From Archaeoglobaceae archaeon (GTDB taxonomy: Archaea; Halobacteriota; Archaeoglobi; Archaeoglobales; Archaeoglobaceae), in contig JALWBF010000140.1 in NCBI GenBank assembly GCA_027016055.1, forward strand, positions 1 through 7,794: 7,794 bases of DNA, in the 5' to 3' direction. The translations under genes were made by a program, and so were the position numbers. Shown here one piece after another: positions 1 through 5,644 of the stretch. Under the pieces are notes generated by a model. The model searched no databases and was not told the origin of the DNA. It was given only the letters and a program-made list of their open reading frames with translations. Within the stretch, counting starts at the first letter, position 1; the number at the start of each line of letters is the position of its first letter.

Positions 1-254
1 GGAGTGGCGGTAGTAAGCCCCCTTCTGTTTCTAGGCGGCATTAGTCTGAGCGGCCTTACGGCCTTGCACCGGCGGGGTCGGCACGTTTCATCCCGCTTGG
101 GTGACCTCATCCTTTCGGAATCATCGCATTTCCCCAAGCGGGTGTCGTTTCTGTGCCGTTGCCGCCCCTCTCGGGGCACCCCCTTGCGGGGGTCCGCCTT
201 TTAACGGTGGGGGGACTTTCCTCCTCACGGGCAGCCGCCCACCGCCGCTCCCCG
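1..254 (-). ncRNA. rnpB: RNase P RNA, compact archaeal type (3' end at window edge)
   Basis: Catalytic RNA of ribonuclease P, which removes 5' leaders from pre-tRNAs. On the minus strand the universal core is visible. CR-I GAGGAAAGUCC lies at 223-213, CR-IV ACAGAAAC at 154-147, and the CR-V/P4 element ACAGAAGGGGGCUUACUA at 28-11. The ends pair as P1: minus 251-248 GGAG with 4-1 CUCC, then a C/A mismatch, then 246-241 GGCGGU with 11-6 ACCGCC. G253 and G252 would pair with bases just outside the window, so the 3' end is probably missing only a few nucleotides. Internal hairpins are a 10-bp helix (92-101 with 133-142) and three GNRA-capped stems (52-63 GUAA, 165-176 GAGA, 179-192 GCAA). The roughly 254-nt length is shorter than bacterial or ordinary archaeal type A RNAs and fits the reduced type M known from Archaeoglobus and Methanococcales. 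The subtype is inference; the RNase P identity is secure. Unusually GC-rich against the flanking genes, as expected for structured RNA in a thermophile. Confidence 0.96.
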
Positions 255-274
255 AATATAATAAAACTCGAGAG

Positions 275-288
275 TTTATAACTCTTTG
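275..288 (-). promoter_or_regulatory. RNase P RNA promoter (BRE + box A)
   Basis: On the minus strand TTATAAA (281-275) is preceded by a purine-rich BRE-like CAAAGAG. The box A centre at about 278 lies 25 nt from the G run at 253-251 that opens helix P1, the canonical archaeal spacing to a transcription start. The element sits between the RNA and the stop codon of the glycosyltransferase gene (291-293), so the RNA probably has its own promoter in a 36-nt gap. Read-through from the upstream gene cannot be excluded. Confidence 0.7.
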
Positions 289-290
289 GT

Positions 291-1343
291 TTAAACGTTC
301 ATGTATATTTTCTCAATTTTTCCAATAACAGCGTTCCAGTTGTATTTTTCTTCCACGCTCCTTCTTCCCTTCCTACCCAACGATCTGGCTAATCTATCGT
401 TCGTCGCAATCTTGAGGATCTTATCCGCTAAATCTTCAACATCGTAGAATATTAAACCGCCCTCCCTCGCTACATCTCTAACTCCGGCAGTATTCGAACC
501 TATCACGGGAGTCCCGCAAGCCATAGCTTCGAGCAGGACTATTCCAAAAGCTTCGAGCCTCGATTGGGATGGAAGAACCAAAATCCTCGCCCTCTTTATA
601 ACATCGATCTTATCCTTCTCCGACAATATTCCTTTGAATTCAACATCGATCCCCAACTTTTCGGCGAGCTTCTCGAATCTTTGCCTATCTTCACCATCGC
701 CAACAACCAAAAGCTTGATGGGCAACTCCCTTTGAACGATCTTCATAGCTTCAAGCAAAATCGGCAGGCCCTTATATTCAACCAACCTGCCAACGTAAAC
801 GATGTAATCATCTTTCTCATCGCAGAACTCGTATTTGCTGACATCTATCGCGTTCGGAACTATCTTCACGTCGAACTTGCTTAGGATCGGTGATGTCTTC
901 GCGTAACTTTCGGTGGTTGCAATTATAACTTCCGCAGATTCGAGTATCGGAATCGTAACTTCCTCGTTTATCCTTTCTATTATCCTTCCGATCTTCGCCG
1001 GAATTCGTCTGCCATCTACTCTTTCCGGAATCACGACATCGTTATGATACGTAACGATATGAGGCTTCAGCTTTCTTTTAGCGATTTCCCTCGCAAAAAA
1101 CGGTGATGGGATGTGGGAATGATAAACGTCCCCGCAAACCTTTGGAAACCTCAGCGGAATCGGTGAGTAGGGTATCGGAATTGAAGGAACCGTTCTGACC
1201 TTCACCGAATCGTCGAAGCCGGCTGAGGTTACAACTTCGACTTCGTAGCCTTTAAGCTTAAGTTTTAAAGCGAGATTCCGAACGTGAACTTCCACTCCAC
1301 CTATGTGCGGTGGATAGTATGGCGTTGTGAGGATAACCTTCAT
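291..1343 (-). CDS. GT4-family glycosyltransferase
   Basis: Retaining GT-B glycosyltransferase of family GT4, predicted to move a sugar from a nucleotide-sugar donor onto a lipid, protein or glycan acceptor in the cytoplasm. With the ATG at 1343 it has 350 residues, normal for the family. The N-terminal Rossmann domain opens with MKVILTTPYYPPHIGG and the GGVEVHV glycine loop (15-21); H100-N-D is the usual domain-1 histidine region. The C-terminal donor domain has PNAID (163-167), GRLVEYKG (185-192, with R186 and K191 in the phosphate-binding positions), GDGEDR (215-220) and the EX7E motif E264-AFGIVLL-E272. All expected motifs are intact. No signal peptide or TM segment. An in-frame TTG at 1355 would add four residues, but the ATG fits both the family start and a leaderless transcript from box A at 1364-1371. 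Donor and acceptor cannot be read from sequence; S-layer, lipid or polysaccharide glycosylation are all possible. Divergent from the MFS gene. Confidence 0.93.
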   Translation of the reverse strand: MKVILTTPYYPPHIGGVEVHVRNLALKLKLKGYEVEVVTSAGFDDSVKVRTVPSIPIPYSPIPLRFPKVCGDVYHSHIPSPFFAREIAKRKLKPHIVTYHNDVVIPERVDGRRIPAKIGRIIERINEEVTIPILESAEVIIATTESYAKTSPILSKFDVKIVPNAIDVSKYEFCDEKDDYIVYVGRLVEYKGLPILLEAMKIVQRELPIKLLVVGDGEDRQRFEKLAEKLGIDVEFKGILSEKDKIDVIKRARILVLPSQSRLEAFGIVLLEAMACGTPVIGSNTAGVRDVAREGGLIFYDVEDLADKILKIATNDRLARSLGRKGRRSVEEKYNWNAVIGKIEKIYMNV

Positions 1344-1356
1344 TTGGCAAGCCAAA
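1343..1356. repeat. 6-2-6 inverted repeat on the glycosyltransferase start codon
   Basis: TTTGGC-AA-GCCAAA is a perfect inverted repeat whose left end is the first base of the glycosyltransferase ATG (read on minus). It lies between that gene's box A and its predicted transcription start, where a bound repressor could block initiation. As RNA it would fall mostly upstream of a leaderless start, so a DNA operator is more likely than a hairpin. Function is inference. Confidence 0.4.
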
Positions 1357-1360
1357 GTTC

Positions 1361-1372
1361 ATTAATTTTATC
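1361..1372. promoter_or_regulatory. Shared box A of the divergent glycosyltransferase/MFS promoter
   Basis: The AT-rich core ATTAATTTTATC reads as GATAAAATTAAT on minus and AATTTTAT on plus. Its centre (about 1367) is 25 nt from the glycosyltransferase ATG (1343), which fits a leaderless transcript. It is about 30 nt from the GTG at 1397 of the MFS gene, giving a leader of only a few bases. A TTG at 1388 would lie upstream of that start, which favours GTG for the MFS gene. One bidirectional element or two overlapping ones are equally possible. Confidence 0.5.
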
Positions 1373-1396
1373 TATCTTACGCATTCATTGTGCTCC

Positions 1397-2515
1397 GTGA
1401 AACCGCTCAAGTTTATACTTCTGATGGGTCTCGTGAGTCTGCTCGGCGATATTGCATATGAAGGAGCAAGAAGTGTTCTGGGTCCGTTTCTTGCCACGTT
1501 GGGCATCAGCGCCTTTACGCTTGGATTCATCATAGGCTTTGCCGAATTCGCTGGCTATGGACTTAGGCTTGTTTCGGGATACATGGTCGATAGGAGTCGA
1601 AGGTATTGGCTCGCAACATTTCTCGGCTACGGTCTAATTTTAGCAATTCCGCTGCTCGCCTTAGCTTACGACTGGAGAATTGCGGCAATTCTAATTATCC
1701 TCGAAAGGCTTGGAAAAGGCATTAGAACTCCTGCAAGAGATACAATTCTGTCCTTTGCAACCAAAAAGGTGGGAAGGGGTTTGGGATTCGGAATTCATGA
1801 AGCCATGGATCAGATCGGAGCGTTCTTGGGACCTATCGTTATCTTTGTAGCTCTATACCTCGGCTTGGGCTACCGTTTCGGCTTCGCTATTTTGGCGATA
1901 CCGTCCATTTTATTGCTTGCGGTTTTAGCCTATGCATTCATTCATGTTCCGAATCCTCAAAAGTTTGAAGAGAGGACAATTTCAAGACCGGGTAGGGTTT
2001 TCTGGCTTTACCTAATTTTTATATTTTTAAGCGTAGCTGGATTCGTAAACTTTCAGCTGATCTCCTATCACTTCAAGCTTGCTAAAATCGTTGGTGACGA
2101 TTTGATCCCGATTTTCTATGCGATGGCGATGGGTGCGGATGCCGTGTTCGCGTTGGTAGTCGGTAAACTATACGATAGGATCGGATTTAAGATTCTGGCT
2201 ATTACACCCCTTTTAACGATACTCATACCCTTAGCGTTTTTCAATCCCATCGCTGTCGTCTTCTACGGCTTGGTTATGGCTGCGCACGAAACCATTATGA
2301 GATCCGCCGTGGCCGATCTCGTGGAAATAAGCAAAAGAGGGACGGCTTACGGATTACTTAACCTGATATACGGACTCGGTTGGTTTTTCGGAAGCTCGGC
2401 GGTCGGATTCCTTTACGATGTATCGTTAAATCTCGTTTGGATCTACGTAATCTCTACGGAGATCTTGGCTACCGTCGCAGTTACTTTGATGATATACTGC
2501 ATCAATCGACCCTAA
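1397..2515 (+). CDS. MFS transporter
   Basis: Major facilitator superfamily permease, 372 residues from the GTG at 1397, with about 12 predicted TM helices in two halves. The half-repeat loop motif A is G61YMVD65RSRR in the first half and GKLYDRIG (256-263) in the second. The segment RLGKGIRTPARD (104-115) is a family signature of a widespread, poorly characterised drug/solute MFS group that carries an RxGKGxRTxxRD motif after TM4. HEAMDQIGAFLGP (134-146) is the motif-C-like helix usual for antiport-type members. Substrate cannot be told; efflux is a reasonable guess. An alternative TTG start at 1388 adds three residues, but there is no Shine-Dalgarno sequence and promoter spacing favours 1397. 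The gene is full length and its stop lies 14 nt inside the convergent lipoprotein gene. Confidence 0.9.
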   Translation: MKPLKFILLMGLVSLLGDIAYEGARSVLGPFLATLGISAFTLGFIIGFAEFAGYGLRLVSGYMVDRSRRYWLATFLGYGLILAIPLLALAYDWRIAAILIILERLGKGIRTPARDTILSFATKKVGRGLGFGIHEAMDQIGAFLGPIVIFVALYLGLGYRFGFAILAIPSILLLAVLAYAFIHVPNPQKFEERTISRPGRVFWLYLIFIFLSVAGFVNFQLISYHFKLAKIVGDDLIPIFYAMAMGADAVFALVVGKLYDRIGFKILAITPLLTILIPLAFFNPIAVVFYGLVMAAHETIMRSAVADLVEISKRGTAYGLLNLIYGLGWFFGSSAVGFLYDVSLNLVWIYVISTEILATVAVTLMIYCINRP

Positions 2516-2909
2516 ACCTCAACACCCTAACCACATTTCCGTTAACTCTTATCAGAATCGTGTATGTCCCCTTCGCAAGCCTTCCTAAGTCGATGGTCTT
2601 GCTATACTTCTGCAAAACTTGAACGCAAACCGTTCCCGGCTTAGGCGGAGTATAGCTAAAATCTATGGTTACGGTGTTTCCTTCGATCTTCATCCCCTCA
2701 AATTTAACCTTATGACACGGATTCGGGAGCTCGAAGAATACTATAACCTTGTAATTGCCGTCGATCTTCATAACCACAGCCTGCTTAAGATACGGCATCG
2801 ATGACAACCTAACTGGCGTCGTCGGTATCGTTTGGTTCGTTTCGTTGTGCTTAACGCTTGCACATCCTATCAGCAACAGTGCCACTGCAACGATCAGCAA
2901 TCTTTTCAT
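2502..2909 (-). CDS. Small secreted lipoprotein, hypothetical
   Basis: 135 residues. The N-terminus is a classic lipoprotein signal: basic MKR, a hydrophobic run, and lipobox L13-I-G-C16. The mature protein would be lipid-anchored to the outer face of the membrane. A Thr/Asn/Pro-rich linker (about 20-35) leads to a roughly 95-residue domain dominated by alternating beta-strand patterns (KVIVFFEL, NTVTIDFSY, TYTILIRVNG, VVRVLRFRV), so a beta-sandwich fold is likely. C65 (NPCHKV) and C95 (GTVCVQV) could form a disulfide. The order NPC - strand - PPKPGTVC - GRLAKGTYT resembles small extracellular beta-domain proteins of bacteria, but I cannot name the family. The gene follows the DUF457 gene by 23 nt and carries its own box A. 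Its last 14 nt overlap the convergent MFS gene. Confidence 0.82.
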   Translation of the reverse strand: MKRLLIVAVALLLIGCASVKHNETNQTIPTTPVRLSSMPYLKQAVVMKIDGNYKVIVFFELPNPCHKVKFEGMKIEGNTVTIDFSYTPPKPGTVCVQVLQKYSKTIDLGRLAKGTYTILIRVNGNVVRVLRFRVD

Positions 2910-2918
2910 TGTAACGAA

Positions 2919-2931
2919 TTCGCAAAGCGAA
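2919..2931. repeat. 5-3-5 inverted repeat upstream of the lipoprotein gene
   Basis: TTCGC-AAA-GCGAA is a perfect inverted repeat between the lipoprotein gene's box A (about 2934-2944) and its ATG (2909). It partly overlaps a second palindrome, CGAATTCG (2915-2922). The position downstream of box A suits a repressor site, but in a 23-nt gap chance cannot be ruled out. Confidence 0.3.
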
Positions 2932-2932
2932 G

Positions 2933-3391
2933 TTAAAAATATTCCGAATTGTAGTGAAGATAGAGTATGCTGAACGTTAATAAGCCCAAAATTAGAATGA
3001 GCCTATTTATAATCGCGTTATCCGATCTGAAAAGACCCAATGCAATCTTACGCTTCGAAAATGGATAAAGCGGAGCGAACGCTTTGTATGTCAGTAGATC
3101 CCCCAAGATGTGCAGTATTATCCCACCGAAAGCACCCAGAAATCCGGCTTCGAAGCTCAAACCCGACATCTTAGCCACCCAGCCGAAAGCTAAGCCGACG
3201 ATAAGTCCGAAGAAGACGCTGTGGGTCCATTTTCTATGGGCTATTCCGAGCTTTAAATCGACATCCGGAAAAGTTGAGAACACCAAGGCTATTATTGCCG
3301 TAATTAGTGCTTTCGAGTCCCAACATTTCAGTAAACTCATGACGATTGAAATTACCATCAGCGAAAATCCTATGTGTCCCTCGCGATGCAT
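2933..3391 (-). CDS. DUF457 / YdjM-type membrane-bound metal-dependent hydrolase
   Basis: Small multi-TM protein of the LexA-binding, inner-membrane-associated putative hydrolase family (DUF457, YdjM-like). It has 152 residues from the ATG at 3391. Conserved polar motifs lie between hydrophobic helices: H2-REG-H6, FPDVD (41-45), H52RKWTH57S and H94-ILGD98-LLT, followed by a PLYPFS element (107-112). These His/Asp residues are the expected metal ligands. About four to five TM helices (8-22, 28-41, 58-73, 80-97, 128-144). Catalytic activity has been predicted rather than shown for most of the family; a membrane lipid-type phosphatase role is often suggested. A second in-frame ATG at 3400 adds three residues, but it lies only 10 nt from box A (3411-3420). 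The ATG at 3391 sits at the leaderless distance and is preferred. Divergent from the M42 peptidase. Confidence 0.87.
   Translation of the reverse strand: MHREGHIGFSLMVISIVMSLLKCWDSKALITAIIALVFSTFPDVDLKLGIAHRKWTHSVFFGLIVGLAFGWVAKMSGLSFEAGFLGAFGGIILHILGDLLTYKAFAPLYPFSKRKIALGLFRSDNAIINRLILILGLLTFSILYLHYNSEYF
2934..2944 (-). promoter_or_regulatory. Box A of the lipoprotein gene
   Basis: Minus-strand AATATTTTTAA, centred about 2938, is 28-29 nt from the ATG at 2909, so the transcript would be leaderless or nearly so. It overlaps the last codons of the upstream DUF457 gene (stop 2933-2935), so the two genes need not be an operon. Confidence 0.45.
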
Positions 3392-3410
3392 AGGATTCAT
3401 TCAGCTTAGG

Positions 3411-3420
3411 TTTTATTATC
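3411..3420 (-). promoter_or_regulatory. Box A of the DUF457 gene
   Basis: Minus-strand GATAATAAAA, centre about 3416, is 25 nt from the ATG at 3391. It decides between the two candidate starts (3391 over 3400) because no Shine-Dalgarno sequence is present. Confidence 0.5.
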
Positions 3421-3430
3421 GATTCCGCAA

Positions 3431-3440
3431 TCTATTTTTT
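3431..3440 (+). promoter_or_regulatory. Box A of the M42 peptidase gene
   Basis: TCTATTTTTT, centred about 3436, lies 26 nt before the ATG at 3462, which predicts a leaderless mRNA. It stands back-to-back with the minus-strand box A at 3411-3420 in a 70-nt divergent intergenic region. Confidence 0.5.
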
Positions 3441-3461
3441 ACCTGCAGAAAACTGAAGGTT

Positions 3462-4514
3462 ATGACGGACGAACTTAAATCTCTTTTAAAGAAGCTCAGC
3501 GATGCACATGGTATAAGCGGTTACGAAGACGATATAAGGGAAATAATCAAAGCGGAGCTTGAGGATTACGTGGATGAGATCAAGGTGGATAGGCTTGGCA
3601 ACGTAATATGCATCAAAAACGGAAGCGAATTTAAGGAGATGGTAGCCGCGCACATGGATGAGATAGGCTTTATGGTTAAATACATCGACGATAAAGGTTT
3701 CATTCGCTTTACACCTATCGGCGGTTGGTTTGATCAAATAGCGTTGGGACAGCGAGTTGTTTTGCACGGGAATAAGGGAAAGGTTTACGGAGTCATAGGC
3801 TGCAAACCTCCTCATTTGATGAAGGGTGATGAAAGGAAGAAGGTTGTGGAGATGAAGGATATGTTCATAGATGTCGGCGCAACTTCGAAGGATGAAGTCC
3901 TCGATATGGGCATCGAAATCGGAACCCCCATCACCATCGACAGGGAACTTGTAGAGCTTGGAAAGAGCAGGGTAACCGGCAAAGCTCTCGATAATAGAGC
4001 CGGAGTTGCGATGATGATACAGGCGTTGAAGGAAACCAAGAGCGATGCAACCATATACGCTGTTGGAACAGTGCAAGAAGAAGTCGGCTTGAAGGGTGCG
4101 AGGGTTTCAGCGTTCACAATAGAGCCGGATGTTGCGATAGCTACGGATGTTTGCATAGCCGCCGATTATCCCGGAGCGGAATCCGCCCATATGGATGTGA
4201 AGGTAGGCAATGGTCCGGCCATAACGATTGTGGATGCAAGCGGGAGAGGTCTTATAGCTTCGAAGAACGTTTTGAGATGGCTTAGGGAAACCGCGGAGAA
4301 ATACGATATACCTTATCAGCTCGAAGTCGCTGAAGGCGGAACTACCGATGCAACGGCTATACATCTCACAAAATCGGGGATCCCTACCGGAGTCATCAGC
4401 GTTCCGGCACGATACATCCACAGCCCCGTTGAAGTGATAGACTTGGAAGACCTAAAGAACGGAGCTTTGCTCATAGCAAGAGCTTTGGAAAGGGCTGAGA
4501 AATATTTTAAATAA
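3462..4514 (+). CDS. M42-family aminopeptidase (TET-type)
   Basis: Cytoplasmic di-metal aminopeptidase of family M42, whose archaeal members form dodecameric tetrahedral (TET) particles that trim peptides released by the proteasome. They are often misnamed endoglucanase or deblocking aminopeptidase. It has 350 residues, the usual length. All active-site residues are visible: H64 and D66 in AAHMDEIG, bridging D177 in KALDNRAG, catalytic base E206 and ligand E207 in VQEEVGLKGA, D229 in ATDVC and H320 in YIHSP. The PDZ-like dimerisation domain characteristic of M42 should occupy about 75-165, between the two halves of the catalytic domain. The reading frame stays open upstream to 3084, but that part is antisense to the DUF457 gene. 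The family N-terminus (helix, then LSDAHGISGYE) and box A spacing fix the start at 3462. Peptide preference (Glu-, Lys- or Leu-type TET) cannot be read. The Ftr-like gene follows after 20 nt. Confidence 0.95.
   Translation: MTDELKSLLKKLSDAHGISGYEDDIREIIKAELEDYVDEIKVDRLGNVICIKNGSEFKEMVAAHMDEIGFMVKYIDDKGFIRFTPIGGWFDQIALGQRVVLHGNKGKVYGVIGCKPPHLMKGDERKKVVEMKDMFIDVGATSKDEVLDMGIEIGTPITIDRELVELGKSRVTGKALDNRAGVAMMIQALKETKSDATIYAVGTVQEEVGLKGARVSAFTIEPDVAIATDVCIAADYPGAESAHMDVKVGNGPAITIVDASGRGLIASKNVLRWLRETAEKYDIPYQLEVAEGGTTDATAIHLTKSGIPTGVISVPARYIHSPVEVIDLEDLKNGALLIARALERAEKYFK
4504..4512 (+). promoter_or_regulatory. Putative box A of the Ftr-like gene
   Basis: ATTTTAAAT overlaps the last codons and stop of the peptidase gene and is centred 27 nt before the ATG at 4535. 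It suggests that the Ftr-like gene can be transcribed on its own, leaderless, despite the 20-nt gap. Co-transcription with the peptidase also remains possible. Confidence 0.45.
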
Positions 4515-4534
4515 TTTTTTTGCGACTTTTAACC

Positions 4535-5440
4535 ATGCTTGAATTGAACGGTGTGCAGGTGGAAGATACGTATTGCGAGGCTTTTGACGGCATATACGTC
4601 AGATTGATAGTTACCGCAAAGCACAGATGGCTGCTTGAGAAAGCAGTTTATGGTGCTACAGCTTTGCCGAGCACCGTCTTCGGAGAATCGGAAGCCGGTA
4701 TAGAGAGATGGCTAAATCCGACCGAAACGCCGGACGGCAGAATCGGAGCGTTAATTCAGATATGGGTTCCGAAGACGAAGAAGTTTATGGATGTTTTGAT
4801 GAGAGAAACGAGCAAGAGGATCAGGCAAGGAATTTTGGTCGTTCCGACCACAAGGGTTTTCAACGCTTGCGAGAGCGAAAACAGGATAGATGCGGAAATA
4901 AACGTTGGAAGATGCGGGGACGGTTACGAATGGTTTGAAAGGAGATGGAACAGAGAAGTTATAGTAGTTCCAATAATGTTCGGCGAGTTCGTTATCGAGC
5001 GTTATTTGGGTTATGCGGAAGGTGTTGCTGGAGGAAACATCTGGTATTTCTGCGAAAGCGAGGAATCGGCTTTGGAAGTTGGAGAAAGGGCTGTTGAAGC
5101 CTTAAAGGATGTCGAAGGTGTTATAACTCCGTTCGATATCTGTTCGGCCGGCTCAAAGCCGGAAACGAAGTTTCCAGAAATAGGTCCGACAACGAACCAT
5201 CCCTACTGCCCGACGCTTAAGGGTAAGATTCCAGACTCGAAGGTGCCGGAAGGAGTTAAGGCAATTCCGGAGATAGTCATAAACGGCGTAAGCTTGGAAG
5301 CCGTAAAGAAAGCTATGGCGATATGCATAAAGGTTGGAACGGAAGTTGACGGTGTTGTTAGAATTTCAGCCGGAAACTACGGCGGAAGGTTGGGCAGATA
5401 TAAAATTTATTTAAGGGAATTAATAGATAAATATTTATAA
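4535..5440 (+). CDS. Divergent formylmethanofuran:H4MPT formyltransferase paralogue (Ftr-like)
   Basis: Homologue of Ftr, which moves the formyl group between formylmethanofuran and N5 of tetrahydromethanopterin in the archaeal C1 pathway (reverse methanogenesis or reductive acetyl-CoA route in Archaeoglobales). It has 301 residues from the ATG at 4535; canonical Ftr has about 297. Conserved landmarks: N-terminal LNGVQVEDTYCEAFD, EAGIE (53-57), ETPDGR (64-69), APT-like VPTTRVF (103-109), GVAGGN (163-168), and the C-terminal EIVING with E246. By my recollection of the Methanopyrus enzyme, E246 matches its catalytic Glu245. The end is RISAGNYGGRLGRY (276-289). It departs from canonical Ftr where GTSVIMCPAEAGI is expected (here LPSTVFGESEAGI, 44-56) and in the QCV stretch (here QGILVVPTT). 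These changes point to the second, Ftr-2/Ftr-like paralogue found alongside the main enzyme. An in-frame TTG at 4520 is unlikely as start because it lies too near the peptidase stop and the predicted promoter. Substrate may differ from the canonical one. Confidence 0.88.
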   Translation: MLELNGVQVEDTYCEAFDGIYVRLIVTAKHRWLLEKAVYGATALPSTVFGESEAGIERWLNPTETPDGRIGALIQIWVPKTKKFMDVLMRETSKRIRQGILVVPTTRVFNACESENRIDAEINVGRCGDGYEWFERRWNREVIVVPIMFGEFVIERYLGYAEGVAGGNIWYFCESEESALEVGERAVEALKDVEGVITPFDICSAGSKPETKFPEIGPTTNHPYCPTLKGKIPDSKVPEGVKAIPEIVINGVSLEAVKKAMAICIKVGTEVDGVVRISAGNYGGRLGRYKIYLRELIDKYL

Positions 5441-5446
5441 ATTTCT

Positions 5447-5456
5447 AAAAATTTTA
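5447..5456 (-). terminator. Possible oligo-T terminator of the 55-codon minus-strand ORF
   Basis: Just past the TAA of the minus-strand small ORF, the minus strand reads TTTTAAAATTTTTAG, a T-rich tract of the kind that ends archaeal transcription. The 19-nt gap to the convergent Ftr-like stop is extremely AT-rich, so this is weak evidence. Confidence 0.25.
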
Positions 5457-5459
5457 AAA

Positions 5460-5627
5460 TTAAGATTTCCTATCTTTTTTGATCGCTCTCTTTATTTCCA
5501 AATCCCAGCTTCTCCTAACGTATTCTCTGCCGAGCGATTTTCTATAATTTGCCCTAAGCTGAGCGTTCGCAAGCTCTTCGAGCAGACGTTCGAGCTGTTC
5601 GTCTTCATCCTTAACTTCCTCGGACAT
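5460..5627 (-). CDS. Small charged protein, hypothetical (55 aa)
   Basis: Not recognised. 55 codons, ATG at 5627, TAA at 5460-5462. Composition is strikingly two-sided. The first 18 residues are acidic (MSEEVKDEDEQLERLLEE), while residues 25-55 are basic (RANYRK, GREYVRRSW, IKRAIKKDRKS). Two amphipathic helices seem likely (about 8-28 and 33-52); no Cys, TM or signal. The base composition is gene-like and clearly richer in GC than the AT-rich DNA on either side, supporting a real gene. A box A centred about 5652 lies 25 nt from the ATG, predicting leaderless expression. That promoter is packed with a perfect palindrome and a 10-nt-phased direct repeat, so regulation is likely. Charge pattern and size would suit a nucleic-acid or protein-binding accessory factor, but that is speculation. 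Confidence 0.65.
   Translation of the reverse strand: MSEEVKDEDEQLERLLEELANAQLRANYRKSLGREYVRRSWDLEIKRAIKKDRKS
5475..5480 (+). terminator. Possible oligo-T terminator downstream of the Ftr-like gene
   Basis: The first T6 run on the plus strand after the Ftr-like stop, 35 nt downstream and inside the 3' end of the convergent small ORF. There is no stable stem, as is usual for archaeal intrinsic termination. Weak call. Confidence 0.25.
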
Positions 5628-5644
5628 AAATCATAATAAATCAT
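5626..5644. repeat. Phased direct repeat at the small-ORF start
   Basis: ATAAATCAT occurs at 5626-5634 and again at 5636-5644, a 10-nt period or one helical turn. The first copy covers two bases of the small ORF's ATG (read on minus). The palindrome at 5645-5658 follows immediately. Phased copies on one DNA face are typical of cooperative protein binding, but the sequence is AT-rich and could be chance. Confidence 0.4.

Noticed and set aside
4..328. Two plus-strand ORFs of 66 and 75 codons
   Set aside because: They lie across the RNase P RNA gene; the GC-rich structured RNA on the minus strand explains the open frames.
1344..1355. TTG start at 1355 for the glycosyltransferase
   Set aside because: It adds MACQ with no family support; the ATG at 1343 matches GT4 N-termini and the leaderless distance.
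3084..3461. N-terminal extension of the M42 peptidase reading frame
   Set aside because: It is antisense to the DUF457 gene. The family start and box A spacing put the initiator at 3462.
3486..4421. Minus-strand ORFs of 196, 114 and 104 codons opposite the peptidase
   Set aside because: They are shadows of a gene with strong M42 motifs; their translations show no family features.
4520..4534. TTG start at 4520 for the Ftr-like gene
   Set aside because: It lies within 6 nt of the peptidase stop and too close to box A; the homology begins at the ATG 4535 (MLELNGV).
5450..5461. Perfect palindrome AATTTTAAAATT between convergent genes
   Set aside because: Only A and T in an extremely AT-rich gap; expected by chance and has no spacing logic beyond a possible T-tract terminator.
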